A DNA stretch of 64,000 bases from assembly GCA_003255065.1 (NCBI GenBank), contig QAOA01000139.1, positions 181,477 to 245,476 of the forward strand, in the 5' to 3' direction. This DNA is from Cercis canadensis. Lineage: Eukaryota > Streptophyta > Magnoliopsida > Fabales > Fabaceae. The position numbers and the translations under genes were made by a program. The notes below the pieces were generated by a model, which searched no databases, was not told where the DNA came from, and saw only the letters and a list, made by a program, of their open reading frames with translations. Of this stretch, positions 22,336 to 33,980 are shown in pieces; within the stretch, counting starts at the first letter, position 1, and each line of letters begins with the position of its first letter.

Positions 22336-23435
22336 TAGTGTGGATTAATACACTTGCTCCCAAAGTTTCATGGACTTGCAGGTGAAGATCCTCACAAGCA
22401 TTTGAAGGAATTTTACATAGTGTGTTCTACCATGATGCCTTAGTCAATTGAAGAGAAGCACATCAAGCTGAAGGCTTTTCCCTTTTTATTAGATGGAGCA
22501 GCAAAAGATTGGCTATACTTGCAGCCATCAATCATCACATGCTGGAATGACTTGAAGATGTGATTTCTTGAAAGATTCTTCCTTGCCTTAAGAGCTGCTG
22601 CCATCCGGAAAAAGATATGTGGCATAAGGCAACATAGTGGAGAGACATTACATGAATACTGAGAGAGATTTGAGAAACTGTGTAGAAGCTATCCTCATCA
22701 CCAAATCAGTGACTAGTTACTCATCCAGTACTTTTATGAAGGTTTTCTTCCTATGGATAGGAGTTATGTGAATGCTGCTTCTAAAGGTGCCTTGGTGGAC
22801 AAGACCCCTGCAGCTGCAAGAGACTTAATCAAAAACACAGCAACCAATGCACAACAATTTGGCACAAGGATGGTTACTCTTGCTAGGAGAGTGAATGAAG
22901 TGCAGATGGTGGATCAACAGAGGGTGGAGAACCGTTTGGAGGAACTGACCTCTTTGGTTAGATAGTTAGCAATGGGCCACACACCAGTTCAAGCTCCTAC
23001 CAAGCTATGTAGAATTTGTGCCCTAGTTAGTCATCCGACGGATCAGTGCCCTACCTTCCAGGATAACACTGAAGTAGTGGCTGGCGTCTTTCCTGGCAGA
23101 CCTTACTAGTAGCCCAGATATGACCCCCACTCTTCTACATACAACCTTGGCTGGAGAGATCACCCGAACTTGAGGTACGGAGGCAATTCTAGTCAAACCT
23201 ACCAGCAGCAACAAATGTACCAGCCACAGTAGCCTAGATACAATGCAAGTTCAACCAACCAGCAGTTCCAACACCAATGAAGCAGCCTATGCAGCAAGCT
23301 AACAAGCCAGAACTGAGCCTGGAAGATTTAGTTAAGCAGTTGGCTAGCAACAACATCCAATTCCAATAGAGGACTGAGACTAGTATTCAGAGCCTGGAGA
23401 CTCAGATAGGTTAACTTGCAACCACCATTAGTGAG
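22336..23435 (+). pseudogene. Element B gag (N-terminally truncated)
   Basis: The capsid segment (KAFPFLLDGAAKDWLYL, RAAAIRKKICGIRQ) and ALVDKTPAAARDLI closely match A. The knuckle CRICALVSHPTDQC keeps the 2-4-4 spacing. A long PQ-rich tail follows. There are at least eight in-frame stops, many TAG at positions where A has CAG or TGG codons. It ends IQFQ then TAG, one codon away from the TAG that ends gag in A. Confidence 0.82.
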
Positions 23436-24620
23436 TTGAAGTCTCAAGGTTTCGGCAGTTTACCTTCTCAAACAGTCACCAATCCGAAAGGCAATGTGAG
23501 TGTCATAACCTTGCGTAGTGGCAAGGAAGTGAGTGTTCCAGAACCTAGCCTGCCTTCCACAATCTCTAATTTTGTCCAAGAAAAGGATCCAAACCCTGCA
23601 GCCCCTAAAGCTATCCCAAAACAACAGCCATTCCACCTTTAGGACCAGGCAAAGAGCTCTACCCCCAGTATTCCTCTCCCCTTTCCAAACAAAGTTACAC
23701 AGTCCAAGAAAATTGCTGAGCATGAGCTAGATAGAGAGATCATAGATACTTTCAGGAAGGTAAAAGTCAATATACCTCTCCTGGAAGCCATCAAACAGGT
23801 TTCTAAGTATAAAAGGTTTCTTAAGGATTTGTGTACCCACAAGAGGAAGCTAAAAGGTAATGAGAAAGTGAGCATGGGAAGAAACGTGTCAGCCATGATT
23901 CAACCTAACTTGCCATCCAAGTGCACTGATCCTGAGACTTTCACCATTCCCTACACTATTAGAGACAAGCAGTTTATAAATGTCATGCTAGATCTGGGAG
24001 CTTCAATTAACGTGATGCCTAAGTCCATCTATTCATCATTGCAGATTTGAGAACTGAAGCCTACTGGAGTAGTCATTCAGCTTGCTAATAGAAGCACAAC
24101 ATATCCTACAGGCCTTCTTGAGGATGTTTTGGTTAGGGTAAATGACTTAATATTTCCAGCTGACTTTTATGTGTTAAATATGGAGGATGAGTCTACATCT
24201 AAACATACCCCTTTGATCTTGGGTAGACCCTTCTTTAAAACTGCTAAGACTATAATTGATGTGCATGCTGGTACCCTTTCCATGGAATTTGGTAACACTG
24301 TAATTCGTTTTAATTTATGTGATGCCATGAAACACCCTCTAGAAGAGCATTCAGTGTTCCAAATAAATGTCATAGACCTGCTAGTTAATGATGTGCATGT
24401 TGAATTGGTAGCTGAATTTCCTGATATAGTAGGCTTGCTAGATACTTTAGAGTACCTTGCATGTACTAATTGTGATGGGAGTTGTGCTGTCAGTTCTGAA
24501 ATTTCTAACTATTTGGGATATGATGAGACTGTTTTGAAGTATAGTGCAGAGCTTATAGGTGTTGCTGAGCTTCAGGCAACAGATTTAGCGTCTCTAACCA
24601 AATTAGTCCCCTATGTATAA
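23436..24620 (+). pseudogene. Element B protease region and linker
   Basis: ITLRSGKEVSVPEP begins the Pro-rich segment. After a frameshift and stop near 23,640, the frame 23829-24050 has ETFTIPYTIRDKQF and VMLDLGASINVMPKSI (active site DLGAS); 24129-24620 has LILGRPFFKTAKTI and the linker with a single Cys unit CTNCDGSCAVSSEI. A TAA at 24618 separates it from RT where the family reads on. Enzymatically it would be the aspartic protease of the Gag-Pol precursor. Confidence 0.82.
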
Positions 24621-25772
24621 CAGCCACCTATACTGGAGCTGAAACCGTTACCTGATCATCTCAAGTATGCCTTCCTGGCAAAAGAAAAGAACCTGCCTGT
24701 CATCATAGCCAACAATCTGCAACTTGAACAGGAAGATAAGTTGTTGCAGATTCTAAATCAGCGGAAGACATCCATTGGATGGATACTTGCAGACATTCCT
24801 GGCATTAGCCTTTCCACCTGCATACATCGAATTTTATTAGAGGAAGAAGCTAAACCAGTGAGGCAGCCACAAAAGTGACTTAACCCGTTGATTCTGGATG
24901 TGGTCAAGAAAGAAGTGAGCAAGCTGTTATCAACTGGCATAATTTACCCCATCTCAAACAGTAAATGGGTGAGTCCAGTGCAAGTGGTTCCTAAGAAAAG
25001 TGGCATCACTATAGTGGCCAATGAGAAGAACGAGTTGATTCCCACTAGAGTGCAGAATAGCTAGCGCGTCTGCATAGACTATAGAAGATTCAACCAAGCA
25101 ACAAGGAAAGATCACTTCCATCTGCCTTTCATTGATCAGATGCTGGAGAGGTTGGCAGGGAAGTCCCATTACTGCTTCCTAGATGGCTTCTCAGGCTATT
25201 TTCAGATTCACATAGCCCCGGAGGATCAGGAGAAGATGACTTTTACCTGTCCATTCGGCACATTTGCATATAGGAGGATGACCTTCGGCCTTTGTAATGC
25301 CCCTGGTACATTCCAGCGGTGTATGATGAGCATATTTTTTGAATTTTTAGAACATTGCATGGAAGTATTTATGGATGACTTTACTATATATGGATCCTCT
25401 TTTGATGCCTGTTTAGATAGCCTTGCTAGAGTACTGGATAGATGCATTGAGACTAACATTGTCCTTAATTTTGAGAAATGTCATTTCATGGTAGAACAAG
25501 GCATAGTTTTAGGGCATGTAATTTCTAGCAAAGGAATTGAAGTAGATAAGGCTAAGATAGATGTTATTGCCTCTTTACCCTACCCCACTTGTGTACGGGA
25601 AGTGCGTTCCTTTCTTGGTCATGCAGGGTTTTACAGGCGATTCATCCAGGACTTCAGCAATATTGCCCTTCCACTGTCTAGGCTTCTCCAAAAAGAAGTG
25701 GATTTCGAATTTGATAGGTAGTGCAGTGCTGCCTTCTATCAGCTAAAGCAGAGCCTTACTTCTCCTCCCATC
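24621..25772 (+). pseudogene. Element B reverse transcriptase
   Basis: Begins QPPILELKPLPDHLKYAFL. RT motifs follow: VSPVQVVPKKSG, RVCIDYRRFNQATRKDHF, HYCFLDGFSGYFQI, TFAYRRMTFGLCNAPGTFQR and the catalytic VFMDDFTIYG (two Asp of the xxDD box kept), then FLGHAGFYRRFI. Longest open part 25140-25721 (193 residues). Stops at about 24,877, 25,063 and 25,719. It would copy RNA into DNA. The domain is nearly complete, with few lesions compared with gag. Confidence 0.9.
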
Positions 25773-26369
25773 ATGCAGCCACCTAACTGGGAGTTTCCCT
25801 TTGAGCTGATGTGTGATGCATCGAACTTTGCAGTAGGCGCTGTCCTTGCACAGCGAGTGGACAAGCTGTCCCACGTCATTTATTATGCATCTCGCACTCT
25901 AGATGCTGCCCAAGTAAATTTTACCACCATTGAGAAAGAGCTTCTTGCTGTTGTGTTTGCTTTAGATAAATTTCGTTCATACTTGCTGAATTCTAAAGTA
26001 ATTGCTTTCTCTGACCATGTAGCTTTGAAGTACTTGCTCAAGAAGCCGGATGCAAAGCCTAGGCTCATTAGATGGATGCTGCTCTTGCAAGAATTCGACC
26101 TTGAGATCAGAGACAAGAGTGGAGCTAAGAACTTGGTAGCATATCACTTGAGCCAGATCCTACTAACTTTGGACAGCCTTCCCATCAATGAGACCTTCTC
26201 GAATGAGCAGCTTTATCAGCTGCAAGGTAAAGATGGTAAAGATCCTTGGTATGCTGACTTGGTAAATTACTTAGTTGTTTCTGAGTTACCTACTTATTTT
26301 AAGAAGCATCAAGTATATAGGCTTAAAAGTGAAGTCAAATTTTATGTATGGGATGACCCCTATTTGTGA
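25773..26369 (+). pseudogene. Element B RNase H
   Basis: 198 residues: [19 protein letters not shown] with the first catalytic Asp, YYASRTLDAAQVNFTTIEKE with the catalytic Glu, IAFSDHVALKYLL with the next Asp. The late Asp expected in the ADxLSR-type box appears as VAYHLSQ, so D is replaced by Y; D at 32.5 kb shows the same change. It ends at a TGA after WDDPYL, just before the integrase zinc domain. Confidence 0.85.
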
Positions 26370-27540
26370 AGACTGTGTAGTGATCAAGTCATTAGGAGGT
26401 GTGTGCCTGGACATGAGATTGAATCTGTTTTACAATTTTGTCATACTTTTGCATGTGGTGATCATTTTGGACCACAACGCACTGTTAGAAAAATTTTAGA
26501 TTCTGGACTCTGCTGGCCTACCTTGTTTCATGATGCATATAGCTTTTGTAAGAATTGTGCTCAATGCCAACGGACAAGAAATATTTCCCGTAGGAATGAG
26601 ATGCCTCAACAGCCTTTACTATTTTTTTGAGATATTTGATGTGTGGGGTATTGATTTCATAGGTCTCTTTCCTACTTCTTTTGGTTTTGTGTATATCCTA
26701 TTAGTTGTGGATCAAGTTTCTAAATGGGTAGAGGCTAAGGCCACCCGGACTAATGATTCTCGTGTTGTCTTAGATTTTGTTAGGACTCACATTTTCTGCA
26801 GGTTTGGCATCCCAAGAGCAATAATCAGTGACCAAGGTTCGCACTTCTGCAATAGGCACATGACTGCTTTGTTGAAAAAGTGTGGTGTGGTGCACAAGGT
26901 GTCAACCCCTTACCATCCACAAACCAATGGGCAAGCAAAAGTGTCAAATAGGGAGATCAAGCAGATTTTAGAGAAGACTGTCCAACCCAACATAAAAGAT
27001 TGGAGCATGGGTTTGGATGATGCTTTGTGGGCTTATCGGACTACCTACAAGACCCCTATAGGCATGTCACCTTATAGGCTAGTCTTTGGCAAGGCATGCC
27101 ACCTTCTAGTGGAGATAGAGCATAAGGCATATTGGGTAGTGAAGCAATGTAATCTTGACTTGGCTCAAGCTGGTTCTCAAAGGAAGCTGCAACTACAAGA
27201 ATTGGAAGAAATCAGGTTGGAAGCTTATGAGAATTCCAGAATTTATAAAGAAAAAACCAAGGCTGTCCATGACAAGTTGTTGGTGAGAAAAGAGTTCCAC
27301 ATTGGTTAGAAAGTGCTACTCTACAATTCTCGTCTCAAACTAATGCCCGGCAAGCTTCGTTCTAGGTGAATGGGTCCTTTTGTGGTGACTTTTGTCTTCC
27401 CTTATGGTGCAGTTGAGATTAAGAATGAGTCAACCAATAAGACTTTCCCAGTGAACGGACATCGGCTAAAACCTTTTTATGAGGGTTTTCAAGAGCAAGT
27501 GGTGGAGGAGGTGCACTTGTCTGCTGCCCTTTATGAGACT
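26370..27540 (+). pseudogene. Element B integrase
   Basis: The HHCC zinc domain is split between frames (FCHTFACGDHFG, then [11 protein letters not shown]). The catalytic core lies in the frame 26530-27309: [13 protein letters not shown] has the first Asp, [11 protein letters not shown] the second, and [14 protein letters not shown] has Lys where the family has the catalytic Glu (GQAEVSN). After a TAG at 27307 and a TGA for the Trp of RSRWMGPF, the C-terminal beta-rich part continues to [18 protein letters not shown] and TAA at 27539. It would insert the cDNA copy; the Glu loss alone should inactivate it. Confidence 0.87.
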
Positions 27541-29064
27541 TAAACCCACAGACTGTTTTCTTTCCCTTTCTCTTTTATTTTTAGTGCATTGCTTTTACTA
27601 TTTGCATTGTGCTTTGCATTAAGGACATTGCAAAAATTTAAGTGAGGGAGAGGGATTAGCCTGCTGTGCTGTTTTTATGCTTTCTATTTTGTTGTTTTTA
27701 AGTTTCTGTTTCTGTTTTAATTTTTGTCGTGTTTTCTGTTTTTCTGTTTTAGGCTTAGTTTTTTGTTTCTGTATTTTTAAAACTTTTTGTATGCTGTTTT
27801 CTATTATTTAATTCACTGTTTTACTATTTTTAGGTTTTCTGTTCACTGTTTTCTATGCTTTTAGCATGTTGTTTCGTTGTTTTCTGTTATTTTGCTTTGC
27901 TATTTTTGTCATTTAAAATTCTGCCTTCTATTTTCTTTTAGGTTTGCTGTTTTTCTGTTTTGTTTTTAGAATTTTCTGGTTCTTTCTAATTAATTTAAGA
28001 GCTGTGAAGAGAATAGTTTGAAACAATTTTGATTCTAAAGTGCTACAACATAAGTAGACAATTATCTTGCTTCTTGGATTTAAGTGGTATGGCAACAAAA
28101 TTTGATTTGGATGAGTTGATTCTTGGTAGTCTTATAAGCTATGAGGATTTGAGCCATATGTCATGATTCTTTCTCATCTATCAATTTAACAGTCTAGAAC
28201 TTGTTCTATTTCTTAGTTGAGGTTACATTTGCACATGCATGCATAAAAGTGATTAAGGTATTCCTTTCTTTGAGAAGCTACTTGACCAAATAGTTAACCA
28301 TGATGTTATCCTTTGATTACCCCTTTTGAGCCTAATGATCCTTTCTTTCATGTGTAGCTCATTATAAGCCTAAGTGTAAAACCATGTCCTACCCAACCCT
28401 TAGGAATTGAAGAGCATTGCATTAAATAAAAAAGGAGTGAATTCTTACAAAAAAAATTTCATCAAGTTATGGCTAATTGGTTGGGCTGAATTGTTAAGTG
28501 TTATGCTTCAAAAAAAAAAATATAGCAGCAACAAGAGAATAAAATTGTTTTGGGAAAAAAAAAATGAGTTGAAGCCCAAAGTACTTGAATTTCTCCATAA
28601 TCATATGCTCTTTGTGATTCCTTGGGTGCTTTAGCCATTTTTCCATATTATTGCCATCCCTTTACCTTTCCCCATTACAACCCTTTAAAAGTCCTTTTGA
28701 TTTGTGTTATGTATGTGACATAGGTAGTGGAGATTGAGAATATGAACAAACTTATAGTAGTGTGATTTTTGATAGGATGATTGGAGAGAAATACTTACCT
28801 TAGACACTTGAGGGAATTGAGAGCATTTATTTATCTTATGAGAGGCTATCTACTTTGACTCATTCCTATTAAATGAAATTACCATGCTTTTTGTTCTCTA
28901 GTTGTCAAGAGATGTTGTTCCATGAGTGTCGTTGTTTCTTTAAGTTTGAATTGTTTTCTTACCTTGATCTTTACATTCTTGTTTTGTTTGGAGAGCTGTC
29001 TTTTTTCTCTAGTTTGATTTTTGTGATTTTGCCCAAGAGTGCAAAAGCTAAGTGTGGGGGAATT
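27541..29064 (+). other. Element B 3' non-coding region and polypurine tract
   Basis: T-rich, with repeats of TTTTCTGTTTT-like words at 27,660-27,980 and no supported frame. GCATTAAGGACATTGCAAAAATT near 27,616 is the counterpart of the ATTGAGGACAATGT motif in the other elements (shown here only in part). The polypurine tract AAGTGTGGGGGAA is at 29050-29062, immediately before the LTR. Confidence 0.75.
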
Positions 29065-30280
29065 TGATGAGACGTTATTTTACACTATTTGTTTCCCTTA
29101 TACTTAGTCTTTTAGTGTGTGTTTCTAGTGATTTTTATGGCCCTTAGACATGTTTTGTAGATTTGGACTTGTTGGTGCTTATAGATTTTAATTGCATAAC
29201 TGTTGAATTTTGGCACTGCTTATGTTTTTCACTATATCTTGGGCTACAGATGTCCGATTCATGTGATTCTAGTTTTTTTTGGAAAGCTGACAGAAAATTA
29301 TACATTTCATATGAAGAGCCCAAAAGCTGATTCTCGGGTCTGGACATCTGAAATTTGCGTGCAAGCAGTCTATATTTTCTGCATCCGCCCAGCATTGATT
29401 GATTCCTTTCCTAAGGCCTGCCTATTGGACTAGAGCATGTTTATTTGGGCCAACATCTGCTTATTGGGCCAGCACACATGACACTAGGTTTATTCTTAAG
29501 TTGTTGAGAATAATATACACATTACCACCTTGTCATCAGAAGTTGCTGCTGCTGCCTCCTGTTGCTGAATTCAAATTTCTACCTTTGCTTTGTGTTCAAG
29601 TCTTCTATGGAGGGCTAAGTAGTTTTGTAATCAATTCAAGAGGAGCAAAACTTAATAATCCAAAGTTCCTTTGCTTCAACCATGTTTGATTTAATTTAAT
29701 TTGAATTACTGCTTCTTCCCTTCTTCATGTGATTGAATGGTATTTTAATTACATGTATGCTTTGTATGAATTTAAATCGGTTGATTAGATTCATAACAGT
29801 AATCAGATTGATAATCATACTTTAAAAGTCTTTAATATATGGTTAACTTTGACAATTCAGTTCTTAAATTAATCTGGACTTAGTGATATAGAACAGTTGC
29901 ATAGATTCTTAATTCCATAATTAATTGAATCCTGATTGGTAAATCAGTAGGAATTCTAAGTGTTACTGTTAGGGGTTCCAGGTAACATTTAACCAAGAAT
30001 TAAATCAGATCTAGAAAATCTTTAGTGAACAATGATGGATTAGAGTTTGGTTGTCTGCTTGAGTTGATTACGTTTTCTCTTATTTGATTAAATCCTGTTT
30101 ACTGCTTTCTGAATTCTGATGATTCTGCATTCAACAACAAAACCCCCCTTATTCTGTTCTTGCTTAAGTCCTACTAGATTAGTTGTTATGGTGAATCATT
30201 GGGAGACAACACTGGTTGCATCCTATACTACAATTTAGTTGCAATTAGTATTGTAATTTTGTACTGTTCGGCACCCGTCA
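29065..30280 (+). repeat. Element B 3' LTR
   Basis: 1,216 bp from TGATGAGACGTT to GGCACCCGTCA. Its first 60 bases align with the A LTR. It has no partner in the window. Confidence 0.8.
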
Positions 30281-32157
30281 GTTACTTTAGATGAATGGTA
30301 TAGGAGTTCAGCTAATAAAGATTCAGCTGGAGCACGAGTTCATGCCACTATACTAGATCAAAAATTTTGGAAGAATGTTAAGAAAATTGTTGATATACAT
30401 ATAACAATTGCTAAAGTTCTAAAGATGGTTGATGGAGAAAAGCAAGCCACAATGTCATATGTTTATGCAGCAATGTGCAAAGCAAGATCAACAATTCAAG
30501 CAATGGCTCCTAAGTCAAGCAAAAAGTATCTTGATATTATTGAGTATCGTTGGCAAAAACAAATAATCAGTGATATTCATATGGCAGGTATTAAATATTT
30601 GATTATACATTTTTATTTATGTTATTTTTGTAATACATTCATATTTATTTCATCTTTGACTATACTAATTGATATTTTATTCTTGATTTATACATGAAAA
30701 AAAAAAAGCCATACTACTTGAATCCATCATATCAATACTCTAAAAACCTTGGAGCTCAAGAAAATTTGTTAAAAGCACTTAAGCATGTGATTTCTAGATT
30801 AGAGTCAAGCTCAACTAAAACTTCTTATGCACTAAATGAAGTATTTATAATTTTATCTTTATCTTTCTCATTCGTGATAAGAACATCTAATAATTATTCG
30901 CACTATATTTTTTATGTAGGTAAAAATATTTCGAGATGTCATGTATGGATTTTCCAATAAATTAGCTATCAAAAGAAGAGATAAAAAAAAATCTAGGTTT
31001 GACTTATTATATTAGTAAAACAATTGCTATGTGTATATGGAAAAACTTTAATATGTTACTAACTAATGTGCACCAATTTTAATTTGCAGCTGAATGGTGG
31101 CTTATGCATGACACTGATGCTCAAAATTTGAGAAAAATTGCAATAAGTATTGTCACAAATAACTTCATCTAGTGGGTGCGAAAGGAATTGGAGCACATTG
31201 CACTTATTCACACAAAAGTGCGCGATCATTTGAATTATGATAAACTAGAGAAGCTTGCTTTTGCACAATATTATATGTGATTGAAATTGAAGCATATTAT
31301 GAAGGAGCATAATCAAGAAGGTGTTGACTTCAAAGCAATAGATTTGACCACAATTTTTGAAGAATATGATGGTCTTTCAAAATGGTTAGATGATCTTGGT
31401 GATGCACTATTAGATGAATTAGATGAAGATACTAGAAATATTAGACCAAATAGTTATTTGGCTAAATTTGCTAATCGATGGTCAGATTCACAAACTACTC
31501 AACTAAAAGTTAGTAGAAAACAACCAAATAGAATAACTATAGATTAGGAGTTTGAAAATTTGATGAGAGGATCAACACATCATGAATTTTTACCTACTGC
31601 AAATGTTGATGAGGAATCAGATGATGATACTAATATTGATACTGATAAAGGTGATGGTGGCGAAACAGGTGGTGAAAATGTCACAAGTACTGACAAGGGT
31701 GGTGAAAGAAGTCATAATTCACTAGGTATGATTTTCACATCAGAACAAGGATTTCAATATTGCACTGAAGATACTGATAATGGTTATAGGTCTTTTGACT
31801 ATAATAGACCAGGTGATAATGATGTTGAAATGCAAGATGTTGAACAATTGACTTCTAGTTTTTCTTAACTTAATACCCGTGGATGTGAGTCTAATAGATT
31901 TGGTTATAAATCATTATGTTATAAATTATTATATTAATGTTATTTGGTTAAGAATGTAGTTATTCAATACTATACTATCTAATTTTATATATTTTTACCA
32001 GTATTATTATGTTATAATCCTTTAAAATTGAAAAAAATTATTGCTTAAAATTATTTGAAACGTTTCTTCAAAAATCTTCCGTTTCCAAAAAATTTCTGAA
32101 ATGTTTCTATTTTCTAAGTGATCAAAACGATACCCCAAAACAAAATTTTGTTCCTTG
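30281..32157 (+). pseudogene. hAT-family transposase, C-terminal half
   Basis: Starts mid-protein (LDEWYRSSANKDSAGARV, then KNVKKIVDIHITIAKVLKMV and AMCKARSTIQAM), the region before the dimerisation domain of plant hAT transposases. A probable intron starts near 30,588 (GGCAG/GTATT), and another exon gives YYLNPSYQYSKNLGAQENLL. The hAT dimerisation domain is at about 31,090-31,290 (EWWLMHDTDAQNLRKIAI, HTKVRDHLNYDKLEKLAF), with TAG and TGA stops where the family has Ser and Arg codons. An acidic tail (DEESDDDTNIDTDKGDGGE) follows. The N-terminal BED and catalytic parts are missing. No terminal inverted repeat was identified. B is inserted at its left edge. Confidence 0.8.
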
Positions 32158-32603
32158 ATTACCATTTGAACTAATGTGTGATGCAAGTGATTTTGTAGTA
32201 GGATCAATTTTGGGACAGTACAGGGACAAGCACTTCCGACCCATTTACTATGCAAGCAAAACCTTGGTTGATGCTCAGAAGAACTACACTATCACTGAGA
32301 AAGAGTTGCTTGTAGTAGTTTATTCTTTAGATAAATTTAGATGTTATCTTATTCTGTCTAAAGTCATTGTGTACATTGATCACTTAGCACTGAAGTATCT
32401 TTTGAGCAAAAATGATGCTAAGCCTCGACTAATATGTTGGGTTTTGTTGTTGTAGGAGTTTGACTTGGAGATCCGAGATTGTAAGGGAACCGAGAACCTA
32501 GCAGCATACCACTTATCTCATATGGAACTCCTAGCTCAAGGGGGGGTTAGTGGAAGAGGACTTAAATGACACTTTTCCAGACGAATAACTATATGAGATA
32601 TAG
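32158..32603 (+). pseudogene. Element D RNase H (resumed after insertions)
   Basis: Resumes abruptly at [20 protein letters not shown], then [20 protein letters not shown] and [20 protein letters not shown] after CWVLLL and a frameshift near 32,540 break it. As in B, the last Asp motif is AAYHLS. The abrupt 5' edge marks the right end of the foreign DNA in D. Confidence 0.82.
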
Positions 32604-33980
32604 GTGAAAGACATTCCTTGGTTTGCTGATTTTGCTAACTACCTTGTAGGTAGGGTTTTGCCAAAGGAGTTAACTCATTCACAGAAGAAGAAATTGTTCT
32701 TTGATTTGAAATACTACCTTTGGGAAGACCCCTATCTATTTCGTATTTGTGCAGACCAAATGATAAGGCACTGTGTTGCCTATCCGGAGACCAAAAATAT
32801 CCTAGAGCATTGCCATAAGGGTCCAACTGGAGGACACTATCAAGCCAATGGGACAGCAAGGAAAGTCCTAGAATTAGGTTTTTATTGGCCTACCTTATTT
32901 AAGGATGCTCAAAGGTATGTAAGGCAATGTGACAATTGCCAGCACATAGGTAACATCTCTAGGAAGGATGAAATGCCCCAAACTAATATATTTGTGTGTG
33001 AGGTCTTCGATGTCTGGGGCATTGACTTCATTGGTCCCTTTCCCTCGTCCTTTGGAAACAAATATATCCTACTTGCAGTAGACTATGTATCTAAATGGGT
33101 GGAAGCTCAGGCTTTGCCTACCAATGATGCTAGGGTAGTTGTTAAGTTCATTAGGAAATTGTTCACTAGGTTTAGAACACCTAGAGCTATCATTAGTGAT
33201 AGGGGTACCCACTTCTGTAACCAACAGCTAGCTAATACCTTTAAGAAATATGGTGTTGCTCATAAAATGGCTACCCCATATCATCCCCAAATCAGTGGCC
33301 AAGTAGAGGTGACGAATAAGGAACTTAAAAAAATACTAGAAAAGACTATAGAGCGATCTAGGAAAGAATGGTCCTTGAAATTAGATGATGCTTTATGGGC
33401 TTATAGAACTGGTTTCAAAACCCCTATTGGTACTACCCCTTACAAACTTGTTTATGGGAAGTCCTATCATTTACCAGCAGAGCTGGAGCATAAGGCTTTT
33501 TGGGCTATAAAATTCCTTAACTATGACTTGTCTAGTGCAGGTGAAAAGCGGTTGCTCCAGTTGAATCAGCTGACAGAATGGAAAGATGCTGCTTATGAGA
33601 GTTCAAGGTTGTACAAGGAAAAGGCAAAGAAGTGGCATGACCAACACATCAAATCACCAAGAGACTTTCAACCTGGGGACCAAGTGCTGCTCTTTAATTC
33701 ACGCATTAGACTGTTCTCAGGCAAACTCAAGTCCAGATGGTTAGGTCCCTTCATGGTGAAGTGTTCCCTTATGGTGCTGTTGAAGTCACTCATCCAGAGA
33801 AGGGAACCTTCAAAGTCAATGGGCAGATGTTGAAGTTATACCATGGTGCTAGCATCCACGAGTTTTCCAGATATGTTTGTCACCTCCAAGACCCCCTGCA
33901 GTAGCTCCTCAGTACCTAAGTCCAGCTAAATGACTATAAAGAAGCGCTTGTTGGGAGACAACCCAATATCTAGTGTTTTA
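32604..33980 (+). pseudogene. Element D integrase
   Basis: The frame 32604-33833 (409 residues) is the longest pol frame in the window. HHCC zinc domain: [19 protein letters not shown] and [10 protein letters not shown]. Core: [13 protein letters not shown] (D), [11 protein letters not shown] (D) and [14 protein letters not shown] (E), so all three catalytic residues are present. The C-terminal region [17 protein letters not shown] is followed by a frameshift near 33,765, after which the tail is readable in another frame. It would integrate the element; the truncated C-terminus and lost RT make the copy defective. Confidence 0.87.

Larger units (their letters stand above)
22336..30280 (+). 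mobile_element. Element B: 5'-truncated Athila-like element with gag-pol and 3' LTR
   Basis: It opens inside gag at GLIHLLPKFHGLAGEDP, closely matching element A Gag from about residue 75, and continues through protease, RT, RNase H, integrase, 3' non-coding sequence, polypurine tract and one LTR. No 5' LTR, primer site or gag N-terminus exists. The LTR resembles that of A (both start TGATGA and share CTTATACTTAGTCTTTTA or a one-base variant). It is the best local model of the autonomous relative that could have moved A. The base string after the LTR (GTTAC) is a candidate half of its target duplication. Confidence 0.85.

Noticed and set aside
30425..31868. the open frames here as an intact host gene
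   Set aside because: They form the C-terminal half of a hAT transposase with stops at conserved positions and no 5' part.
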